Source: Priestia megaterium
GTDB taxonomy: Bacteria > Bacillota > Bacilli > Bacillales > Bacillaceae_H
Direction of reading: 5' to 3'
Assembly (NCBI RefSeq): GCF_023824195.1
Contig: NZ_CP085448.1
Location: forward strand, 1-30,000
DNA: 30,000 nt
The notes below the pieces were generated by a model that saw only the letters and a list, made by a program, of their open reading frames with translations, did no database searches and had not been told where the DNA came from. Position 1 is the stretch's first letter. Each line of letters opens with the position of its first letter. Below, one piece after another: positions 24,350 to 30,000 of the stretch. The position numbers and the translations under genes are program-made.

Positions 24350-24925
24350 TTGACTAAATCTTATTATAATCAAGAAGATGACAATAAATATTTCTTAAAG
24401 ACTATATATGATAGCCGCGAAAATAAATGCAAAGACAAGCATGAAAAAGATTACGACAAAGATAAACACAAAGACAAGCATGAAAAAGATGACAACAAAT
24501 ATTTCTTAAAGACTATATATGATAGCCGCGAAAATAAATGCAAAGACAAGCATGAAAAAGATTATGGCAAAGATAAATGCAAAGACAAGCATGAAAAAGA
24601 TTATGGCAAAGATAAATGCAAAGACAAGCATGAAAAAGACTACGGCAAAGATAAATGCAAAGACAAGCATGAAAAAGATTATGGCAAAGATAAATGCAAA
24701 GACAAACATGAAAAAGACTATGGCAAAGATAAATGCAAAGACAAACATGAAAAAGACTATGGCAAAGATAAATGCAAAGACAAGCATAAAAAAGACTATG
24801 GTAAAGATAAATGCAAAGACAAGCATGAAAAAGATTATGGCAAAGATAAGCGCAAAGACAAACATGAAAAAGATTACGGCAAAGATAAATGTAAGCAAAA
24901 ATACAATGAGGATTATACTAATTAA
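24350..24925 (+). CDS. Lys/Asp/His/Cys repeat protein, probable spore surface protein
   Basis: A 191-residue, very hydrophilic protein. Residues 1-64 contain a larger repeat: NKYFLKTIYDSRENKCKDK occurs twice, 35 residues apart. Nine units of KDKHEKDYGKDKC (13 residues) fill residues about 65-181, with one Glu-to-Lys change (unit 7) and one Cys-to-Arg (unit 8). Each unit offers a Cys, a His, a Tyr and several Lys, which suits disulfide, dityrosine or Lys cross-linking and possibly metal binding. The start is TTG, 7 bases after GGTAGGG. It has no signal peptide and no named family that I recognise. Position and composition, like the 9375 and 19264 products, suggest a sporulation surface protein. 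A strong terminator follows. Confidence 0.7.
   Translation: MTKSYYNQEDDNKYFLKTIYDSRENKCKDKHEKDYDKDKHKDKHEKDDNKYFLKTIYDSRENKCKDKHEKDYGKDKCKDKHEKDYGKDKCKDKHEKDYGKDKCKDKHEKDYGKDKCKDKHEKDYGKDKCKDKHEKDYGKDKCKDKHKKDYGKDKCKDKHEKDYGKDKRKDKHEKDYGKDKCKQKYNEDYTN
24542..24892 (+). repeat. Nine 39-bp in-frame tandem repeats
   Basis: Units begin at 24542 and every 39 bases to 24892. Sequence differences are few and mostly silent (AAGATTATGG/AAGACTATGG; AAGCATG/AAACATG), showing recent spread by slippage or unequal exchange. A second, 105-bp direct repeat covers about 24384-24488 and its neighbour. Confidence 0.95.
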
Positions 24926-24971
24926 AACGTTTAAGTCTATATTTTAGTGGTTTACAACTAAGTAAATGGAG

Positions 24972-25007
24972 AAAAGACTATTAGCTCTCGAGCTAATAGT
25001 CTTTTTG
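24972..25007 (+). terminator. Intrinsic terminator of the repeat-protein gene
   Basis: AAAAGACTATTAGCT pairs with AGCTAATAGTCTTTT around CTCG, followed by more T residues. It is nearly perfect and could work in both directions. Confidence 0.9.
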
Positions 25008-25082
25008 TTTAAATCATACCTTTTTACTCTACACGTTTTCTTTCAAAAATTTTATAAACTTGGGGCAGCCGTTAATTATTTA

Positions 25083-25125
25083 AAAAAACACATCGAACAG
25101 GTAAAGCTAGTCCGATGTGTTTTTT
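25083..25125 (-). terminator. Intrinsic terminator, probably bidirectional
   Basis: 13-base arms AAAAAACACATCG (25083-25095) and CGATGTGTTTTTT (25113-25125). On the minus strand it lies just past the stop of the 25139 gene. Confidence 0.85.
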
Positions 25126-25138
25126 GAAGTCTAATATC

Positions 25139-25636
25139 TTAGAAATAACATTTTTTATTGTGGTTTTTATTTTGCTCTTTACAGCCAATGCAAAATGTTT
25201 TTTGAATGAAGACGTTTAACGTTCCAGCAGTAGTAGGAGATGGGTTGGAAACAGTCAATCTCTCAAAATCTTCAACTTGAAAAGCTCGCGTAGAACCTGC
25301 AGGTATAGTAGCCGAGATAGGCATTCTAGAACCTCTTGTGAATATTGAAACTATAAGGCCAGTAGTTACAGCTGATAATTGAAGAAGCGTTTTATTGTGG
25401 TTTTTAGTAAAGTCTTCAAAAACATTTACATCCGTAGCGCTAGCAGGAACTGCGATAGTTAATGGGATGTTTCCTGTTAAATTAGTTCCAGAACCTTCAA
25501 TTGTATGATTTTCAACAAAGAATTTTTCATTACCTTTTTTCTTACTATATGAACCTCTATATGGGTAAGAAGCTTCTAAATAATACACATCATCTTTTTT
25601 ATTATTACAATGACGATAGCTTTTTATATTAATCAC
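25139..25636 (-). CDS. Beta-rich small protein, possibly Ena/DUF3992-like
   Basis: A 165-residue protein. A Lys/Tyr/Asn-rich head of about 40 residues precedes a beta-strand-rich domain: LTIAVPASATDVNVFEDF, LLQLSAVTTGLIVSIF, SATIPAGSTRAFQVEDFE, then TAGTLNVFIQKTFCIGC. The order of a fibre-forming sandwich with an AGS-RAF-V-DFE strand and a final FC pair recalls the DUF3992 subunits of endospore appendages, but I cannot confirm it. There is no signal peptide. The start is a problem: the listed GTG lies inside GGAGTG, while the codon at the ideal distance from AAAAGGAG is ATA (25627-25625), where paralogous coat genes have ATG. The gene has a decayed partner upstream region at 14180-14345. A surface or appendage role is inference. 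Confidence 0.55.
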   Translation of the reverse strand: MINIKSYRHCNNKKDDVYYLEASYPYRGSYSKKKGNEKFFVENHTIEGSGTNLTGNIPLTIAVPASATDVNVFEDFTKNHNKTLLQLSAVTTGLIVSIFTRGSRMPISATIPAGSTRAFQVEDFERLTVSNPSPTTAGTLNVFIQKTFCIGCKEQNKNHNKKCYF

Positions 25637-25911
25637 TCCTTTTCTTTTTTATATGATATTTTATTCATTTATCTATAGATTGTTTGTGTGCTTGTCCATT
25701 AATGTTAAATTTTATGAATAAAGTTGATTTTTTCCTATTCTAATCTTGAATTAAAAGATAGTCAGAAAAATCAAAACAAGAGAAAGAACCTTTATATGAG
25801 GGATGATAATGTAGGTAACAGCTGTTTCTTTGTTGAAAGGTATACTTGTCCAATCCTTCTTAATAGATCGTGAATACTATATTAGTAATTCATTGATTGG
25901 GAGGAATGTTA
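25637..25911. promoter_or_regulatory. Divergent intergenic region
   Basis: 275 bases between the beta-rich gene (minus) and the subtilase (plus), holding both promoters. The block GGACAAGCACACAAAC followed by GAATAAAATA on the minus strand (about 25705-25660) is conserved in the decayed copy at 14262-14345, so it probably carries the promoter of the beta-rich gene. Confidence 0.45.
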
Positions 25912-27078
25912 GTGTTTAGTTGGCTTGCTTTAGCATCATCCGTATTTATTATTATATTGTTATTTTATACAGTAAAATATATAGTTACTCTTTTCTATCC
26001 AGAACCTCCAACAGCTTTTGAACCAAATCAAATGATTGTTAAATTTAATGAAAATGTATGTGGGCAAAGAGCAGCAGAGATTCACAGTAAAAATAAATGT
26101 ACTGTATTAGAAGAGAATAATGATTTAGGATATCACCTCGTATACTCAAAAAAGAATATAGAGAAACTTATTAATATTTATGGTGACTTAGATGAAGTAG
26201 AGTATGCAGAACCAAACTATATTTTCAAAGCTTCTTATGTGCCAAACGATCCCTTCTACCCTTATCAATATGGTCCCCAAAAGGTACAAGCTCCTCCTGC
26301 TTGGGATGTTACAAGAAGTAACAGTAGTATAAAAATTGCAATCGTTGATACAGGTGTTCAACTTAACCATCCTGATTTAGCTTCAAAACTTTTACCTGGT
26401 TATAATTTCGTAGATGGAAATACAAACCCGAGTGACGGGAATGGTCACGGTACTCACGTAGCTGGTATTGCTGCAGCTGCAACCAATAATAGTTTAGGTA
26501 TTGCTGGTATGGCTCCGTTAGCTTCTATATTGCCGGTTCGTGCACTTGATAATGCAGGTAACGGAACTCTAACTAATATTGCAAATGCCATTGTATATGC
26601 AGCTAATCAAGGTGCTCAAGTTATTAACTTAAGTTTAGGTGCTCCCCAAGGAGCCGTTACATTGGAAAATGCTATTAATTATGCTTGGAACAAAGGTGCT
26701 TTTATTGTAGCAGCTGCCGGAAATGATGGAGCTAACATCATAACATACCCTGCATATTATGATAATGTAATTGCTGTAGCTTCTACAGACCAAAATGATC
26801 AAAAATCTAGCTTCTCAAATTATGGTACATGGGTAGAAGTAGCAGCTCCTGGCACCAACATTCTATCCACCTATATTGGTAGTTATTATGCATATTTAAG
26901 CGGTACTTCAATGGCTTGTCCTCATGTAGCTGGGTTAGCAGCACTGCTAGCAGCTCAAGGTAAAAACAACATACAAATCAGAGATAATATTCAAACCACA
27001 GCTGACCCAATACTTGGTACAGGCTCATATTGGACTTATGGAAGGATTAATGCAAACCGAGCAGTTCGCCAAAGTTAA
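25912..27078 (+). CDS. Thermitase-like S8 serine protease with N-terminal membrane segment
   Basis: A 388-residue subtilase. Residues 1-28 are a hydrophobic membrane segment (WLALASSVFIIILLFYTV) without a cleavage site. Residues about 38-105 form a fervidolysin-type propeptide (PNQMIVKFNENVC ... EVEYAEPNYIF). The catalytic domain has Asp146 in IAIVDTGVQLNHPD, His179 in DGNGHGTHVAG, the oxyanion AAAGNDG and Ser333 in LSGTSMACPHVAG. I choose GTG at 25912, 7 bases after GGGAGG; the frame is open from a TTG at 25897, but that TTG lies upstream of the binding site. The enzyme is probably membrane-anchored and self-processed. It is convergent with the finger gene and divergent from the beta-rich gene; a decayed copy is at 14525-14745. 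Processing of coat proteins is a guess from location. Confidence 0.9.
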   Translation: MFSWLALASSVFIIILLFYTVKYIVTLFYPEPPTAFEPNQMIVKFNENVCGQRAAEIHSKNKCTVLEENNDLGYHLVYSKKNIEKLINIYGDLDEVEYAEPNYIFKASYVPNDPFYPYQYGPQKVQAPPAWDVTRSNSSIKIAIVDTGVQLNHPDLASKLLPGYNFVDGNTNPSDGNGHGTHVAGIAAAATNNSLGIAGMAPLASILPVRALDNAGNGTLTNIANAIVYAANQGAQVINLSLGAPQGAVTLENAINYAWNKGAFIVAAAGNDGANIITYPAYYDNVIAVASTDQNDQKSSFSNYGTWVEVAAPGTNILSTYIGSYYAYLSGTSMACPHVAGLAALLAAQGKNNIQIRDNIQTTADPILGTGSYWTYGRINANRAVRQS

Positions 27079-27196
27079 TAATAAATATCTTTTACTCATT
27101 TAGTTATCTCTAATTTATATTCTTCTTTAAATATCCTCTAAAAAGGCACCATTTCTTATCCCATAAAAATTTTTCACCTTTCATCTCACAAAATAT

Positions 27197-27237
27197 ACCT
27201 CTTGTTCAATCAAATTATTCTTAATTGAACAAGAGGT
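27197..27237. terminator. Inverted repeat between convergent genes
   Basis: 14-base perfect arms ACCTCTTGTTCAAT (27197-27210) and ATTGAACAAGAGGT (27224-27237). It is placed between the 3' ends of the subtilase and finger genes; a decayed version is near 14795-14855. It has no strong T tract. Confidence 0.6.
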
Positions 27238-27264
27238 TACCTTCTAATAAGCAACGCATTTTCC

Positions 27265-27741
27265 TTACATATTTTGTTTACGTTTATCAATCATTTCATA
27301 AACAAGATCTTCATTACTTTCTAAAAGTTCCTTAGTAGTTGTATGATGATTTTTTGCATGACGAGAAAAATTAGCTTTGCTATACCATTGCTGACATAGT
27401 GGACATGGCAATTCGTTTTCAATCTCATAATGGTTTGAGGTCCATCGTGTAGAAAAAGAAGAAGATTTGCCTGTATTGTTTCTTGTATACGATGTGTTCC
27501 CATGGTGTATAATCTTTTGTAGTTGTTCTGTAGTCACGGCAACCTCATTTGTATTCGAGTTGTATAGATTATCTTCTAATTCTTCTTTAATTAGCAAATA
27601 TCCAGCCTCTGACATAGACAATCCTAACTCAACACAACGTTGTCGAAATTGCTCATATATACTTTCTGGTAACCGAATCGGTAACACTTTACTTTGTTCT
27701 TTTAATTTTGATCGACGAGCGTACTTATCTAATTTCCCCAC
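27265..27741 (-). CDS. Ribbon-helix-helix plus C2H2-like zinc-finger regulator
   Basis: A 158-residue putative DNA-binding protein. Residues about 18-55 look like a ribbon-helix-helix domain: VLPIRLPESIYEQFRQRC followed by ELGLSMSEAGYLLIKEEL. Residues about 108-126 hold a C2H2-like finger, CPLCQQWYSKANFSRHAKNHH, given here as two Cys two residues apart and two His about four apart. The Ser/Thr/Asn-rich stretch between is a linker. The start is GTG at 27741, 5 bases after GAGGTG; the upstream ATG at 27762 lies in the operator-like palindrome. It is probably a repressor that controls itself through the TGTATACA dyads just upstream. Similar small proteins are common on Bacillus plasmids and mobile DNA, but this is recollection. 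A decayed copy is at 14900-15060. Confidence 0.75.
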   Translation of the reverse strand: MGKLDKYARRSKLKEQSKVLPIRLPESIYEQFRQRCVELGLSMSEAGYLLIKEELEDNLYNSNTNEVAVTTEQLQKIIHHGNTSYTRNNTGKSSSFSTRWTSNHYEIENELPCPLCQQWYSKANFSRHAKNHHTTTKELLESNEDLVYEMIDKRKQNM

Positions 27742-27755
27742 TCTATCACCTCGTA

Positions 27756-27838
27756 TATACAATTTGTATACATATTCAATAGGAAAGTCTTACGTTCCTG
27801 CTATTTATCCGACTACATTTTGTATACATCATGTAGTC
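27756..27838 (-). promoter_or_regulatory. Paired TGTATACA palindromes (candidate operators)
   Basis: TGTATACA occurs at 27765-27772 and 27821-27828, exactly 56 bases apart. The first is within a larger dyad TATACAA-T-TTGTATA (27756-27770); the second is bracketed by GACTACAT / ATGTAGTC (27811-27818, 27831-27838). Their place just upstream of a ribbon-helix-helix gene fits autoregulation. Confidence 0.55.
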
Positions 27839-27942
27839 ATTGAGTTTTTTCATTTGAAAATATAGATGAAATGTTATTATTCATAACTTCATTTTTTGTA
27901 AGTGGATTTGAGTCAATAATTTGGACACAAAAAAGTTAAGTC

Positions 27943-28758
27943 TTAAGCTGTTTTTCTCATTTGATCCTCAATCGCTTGAGGAGTTTGATAGCCAAGGCTA
28001 CTATGGATTCTGTTTCGGTTATACCATCCTTCTATAAACTGGAATATGGATACTTTTGCAGCTGAATAGTCTGTATATTGCGTATGATACACTTCTTCTT
28101 TCTTTAATATGGCATGAAACGATTCTATGCAGGCATTATCATAAGAGCAGCCTTTCTGGCTGAAAGACTGCTTCATCTCGTATTTGTGGACATGCTGAGT
28201 AAACTCACTACTTGTGTATTGTGAGCCAAGATCGGTATGAAGAAGTAAGCCCTTTCGGGGCCTTTGAGCAGTGTAAGCGTTTTGAAGTGCTTCAATGATC
28301 AGCTCTGATGTCATTGAACGGGAAAAAGAATAGCCAACAATTTTTTTAGAGTGTAAATCCAATACAGACGCCAAATAGCACCAACCATCTCTTACCGTAG
28401 GGATATACGTAATATCTGCCACCCATTTCTCATTAATAGTCTGTGTAGAAAAATCTCGTTTCAACAGTTTTTCTAGCTGCAGAACTTTTTCTTTTGACGG
28501 ATAGGGACGATATTTTTTCTTTGTGATCGAACGAATTCCTGCCCGTTTCATTAAGCGTTGAACACGCTTTAGACTTAGATGACACCCGTTGTTTAATAAG
28601 GCCTGATGAATTTTTGGAGCGCCATAACGCGCTTTACTTTTCACATGAATTCGTTGGATTTCTTTCGTCAACTTCTGATCTTCCTCTTCACGGTTTGACA
28701 CGGTCTTTTTGAACGAGTTGTAGTAGCTACTTCTCGGAATCGTTAACACTTCGCACAT
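27943..28758 (-). CDS. IS3-family transposase OrfB (catalytic part)
   Basis: A 271-residue integrase-core protein. The helix-turn-helix region (RYGAPKIHQALLNNG, LKRVQRLMKRAGI) is near residues 43-75. The DDE catalytic residues are Asp in WVADITYIPT near 110, Asp in LLHTDLGSQYTS near 175 and Glu in NACIESFHAILKKEE near 212. The usual IS3 end HSSLGYQTPQ is present. It would be made as an OrfAB fusion by slippage at the A6 run (28820-28825) in orfA. However, the frame reached by a -1 slip (ITEAELNHFIETYKEQYTVRK) does not join this one: one base seems missing in the T run at 28758-28760, and the slip frame ends after VRKCAKC. Unless read from the ATG at 28758, this copy is probably inactive. Confidence 0.88.
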   Translation of the reverse strand: MCEVLTIPRSSYYNSFKKTVSNREEEDQKLTKEIQRIHVKSKARYGAPKIHQALLNNGCHLSLKRVQRLMKRAGIRSITKKKYRPYPSKEKVLQLEKLLKRDFSTQTINEKWVADITYIPTVRDGWCYLASVLDLHSKKIVGYSFSRSMTSELIIEALQNAYTAQRPRKGLLLHTDLGSQYTSSEFTQHVHKYEMKQSFSQKGCSYDNACIESFHAILKKEEVYHTQYTDYSAAKVSIFQFIEGWYNRNRIHSSLGYQTPQAIEDQMRKTA

Positions 28759-28816
28759 TTTCTGACGGTGTATTGCTCTTTATATGTCTCGATAAAATGG
28801 TTGAGCTCTGCTTCTG

Positions 28817-29092
28817 TTATTTTTTCGCGACTATGGCCATAGTCTTTTTTAGAATATCTAATTCTTGTTTTAACCGAAGGTTTTCCTTCTGAATCTCAGC
28901 TAATTCTTTAGGTGTTAGAGAGCCTTCCTCTGAACTGATAGGTGTAAATGCCTTCACCCACTTATAGATTGTTACTTCTGATACGCCATATTCGCTGCTT
29001 AATTCTTTAACCGAGTTTCCAGCATGATATAAATCCACAATCGTTTTCTTAAAGTCATCATTGTATTTTTTGCCTGCACGTTTACGTTCCAT
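28817..29092 (-). CDS. IS3-family transposase OrfA
   Basis: A 91-residue DNA-binding protein. The helix-turn-helix is in DFKKTIVDLYHAGNSVKEL and GVSEVTIYKWVKAF (residues about 12-45). The C-terminal leucine zipper LAEIQKENLRLKQELDILKK leads to AIVAKK and TAA. The A6 run at 28820-28825 just before the stop is a typical -1 frameshift site for OrfAB. I choose ATG at 29092, 9 bases after GAGAGG; the GTG at 29101 is too close to it. Confidence 0.9.
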   Translation of the reverse strand: MERKRAGKKYNDDFKKTIVDLYHAGNSVKELSSEYGVSEVTIYKWVKAFTPISSEEGSLTPKELAEIQKENLRLKQELDILKKTMAIVAKK

Positions 29093-29164
29093 TTCGGACA
29101 CATCCTCTCAAAGATTATTGTAAGGACTTAATTAAATAGTGTCCATGAAACTATACTAACTCCA

Positions 29165-29672
29165 ATATGATAGACTTTTTGATGGTTGCATTTAAGATAA
29201 TAACATTTTCGAGAGTATCAGGTATAAAAATAAAACAGGAAATCATTTTTAATAATAAATACTTATTCTCATTTATTTATTATAGTTATTACATATTTAT
29301 TTTATTTTATATAGAAGTAAAAGTGTAAACTTACTTTCTATAAAAATAGGATATCTTTTATATTATTTGTAGAAAAATGCACTATTTGTCATCACTTAAA
29401 GTAAATGCTAAAACTTTATATTTTATTAAATAGTTTCAGTATTTACTTTTGTTCATGAAGATAATTTTATACAATTTATTTAATTTGATCACTTTAAAGA
29501 TTTATTTCGTATTATGAATATAATACAAAATGTCAATATCCATTAAAAATATAGATAATATACTTATCTAAATAAGTAAAGAGTTTTTTAATCACTATAA
29601 AGAAATTTCTTTTAAAAAAGGTTATAAAAATATATCTTTTTTAAAAGCATAATCATTCGTTTTTTCCAAATA
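29165..29672. other. AT-rich spacer between the IS and the tRNA cluster
   Basis: About 500 bases of very AT-rich DNA without an open frame or recognisable RNA. It may be the remains of chromosomal sequence downstream of the tRNA operon. Confidence 0.5.
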
Positions 29673-29704
29673 AAAAAGCAGTTTGCATATGCAAACTGCT
29701 TTTA
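29673..29704 (-). terminator. Terminator of the tRNA operon
   Basis: Perfect palindrome AAAAGCAGTTTGCAT / ATGCAAACTGCTTTT; on the minus strand it is followed by TTTAT. It lies just past the tRNA-Glu gene. Confidence 0.92.
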
Positions 29705-29707
29705 AGA

Positions 29708-29779
29708 TGACCCGTACGGGATTCGAACCCGTGTTACCGCCGTGAAAGGGCGGTGTCTTAACCGCTTGACCAACGGGCC
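29708..29779 (-). tRNA. tRNA-Glu (anticodon TTC)
   Basis: The minus strand folds as a complete cloverleaf: acceptor GGCCCGT / ACGGGTC with discriminator A, D arm with AGCGGTT, anticodon loop CTTTCAC giving TTC, and T arm with GGTTCGAATC. CCA is not encoded. It is the last gene of the tRNA operon, before the terminator at 29673-29704. Confidence 0.95.
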
Positions 29780-29783
29780 AGTA

Positions 29784-29858
29784 TGGCTCCACAGGTAGGA
29801 CTCGAACCTACGACCGATCGGTTAACAGCCGATAGCTCTACCACTGAGCTACTGTGGA
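29784..29858 (-). tRNA. tRNA-Asn (anticodon GTT)
   Basis: Acceptor TCCACAG / CTGTGGA, D loop CAGTGGTAGAG, anticodon loop CTGTTAA giving GTT, T loop GGTTCGAGTCC and an encoded CCA end. Confidence 0.95.
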
Positions 29859-29861
29859 ATA

Positions 29862-29938
<77 letters not shown>

Positions 29939-29944
29939 GTTATT

Positions 29945-30000
29945 TGGAGCGGGTGATGAGAATCGAACTCACGACATCAGCTTGGAAGGCTGAGGTTTTA
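29945..30000 (-). tRNA. tRNA-Gly (anticodon TCC), partial
   Basis: 3' part of a tRNA cut by the window edge: anticodon loop CTTCCAA giving TCC, T arm with GAGTTCGATTCTC, acceptor end CACCCGCTCCA with encoded CCA. The 5' acceptor strand lies outside. Confidence 0.93.

Larger units (their letters stand above)
27903..29164 (-). mobile_element. IS3-family insertion sequence, 1262 bp
   Basis: Bounded by imperfect terminal inverted repeats of about 40 bases that begin TGGA. The left starts at 27903 (TGGATTTGAGTCAATAAT) and the right, read on the minus strand from 29164, begins TGGAGTTAGTATAG. Both contain TGGACAC at the same offset and a shared TTAAGTC further in. It carries orfA and orfB on the minus strand in the usual order. 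Flanking bases (AAG on the left, ATA on the right) show no 3-base target duplication, so the copy may have been rearranged. The left tip is duplicated as a scar at 7981-8003. Confidence 0.88.

Noticed and set aside
24542..24892. Regular 39-bp repeats considered as a CRISPR array
   Set aside because: No unique spacers; the units are contiguous and encode a peptide repeat.
24506..24947. Long alternative-frame and reverse-strand frames across the 39-bp repeats, one looking like repeated membrane segments
   Set aside because: The 39-base period keeps any stop-free frame open. The frame with TTG start, good ribosome binding site and terminator is the real gene.

Overview
The window is low-GC Firmicute DNA that looks like a spore-forming Bacillus, most likely of the Bacillus cereus group. 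The support is: CotX/V-domain and CotW-like spore coat proteins, a DUF2642 coat-type protein, CgeB-like, CotSA-like and CotS-like enzymes, strong GGAGG-type ribosome binding sites, frequent TTG/GTG starts, and a chromosomal tRNA cluster (Gly-Ile-Asn-Glu) at the right edge. The species is inference; no marker gene is present.

Layout. 1-1239: AprX-like subtilase. 1.4-9.0 kb: carbohydrate and glycosylation genes (CgeB-like transferase, two paralogous GT2 enzymes, a sulfotransferase, galE) separated by decayed DNA: a sulfotransferase tail, an IS3-family transposase relic and a ferri-siderophore binding-protein relic. 9.4-12.2 kb: a His/Asp/Cys/Lys-repeat DUF2642 coat-type protein with a small DUF2642 partner, convergent with a two-part GT2 gene. 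12.45-16.75 kb: two copies of a CotX/V-CotW cassette; the left one has a dead CotX and a CotW-like gene that lost its stop. 14.2-15.07 kb: decayed remnants that match, in order, the live genes at 25.1-27.7 kb (beta-rich protein, subtilase, ribbon-helix-helix/zinc-finger protein). 17.0-19.4 kb: YVTN beta-propeller, a C1q/TNF-like plus protein kinase fusion, and a small Lys/His/Cys protein. 19.8-24.0 kb: a coupled four-gene operon (PIG-L deacetylase, GT4, ATP-grasp ligase, CotS-like kinase). 24.35-24.93 kb: a protein made mainly of nine 13-residue repeats. 27.9-29.16 kb: an IS3-family element whose orfB appears frameshifted. 29.7-30.0 kb: tRNA genes.

How it fits together. Most intact genes can be read as spore-surface components (structural coat proteins, repeat proteins, propeller) or enzymes that would decorate that surface. 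Two CotW-like promoter regions carry GerE-box-like and sigma-K -10-like sequences, which points to late mother-cell expression. The main structural inference is that 12.45-15.07 kb and 15.10-27.74 kb are the two halves of an old tandem duplication. The left half has decayed, while the right half holds 8.4 kb of extra genes, including the PIG-L/GT4/ATP-grasp/kinase operon. That operon follows the chemical logic of bacillithiol assembly but uses a different ligase, and is the best candidate here for an undescribed pathway.
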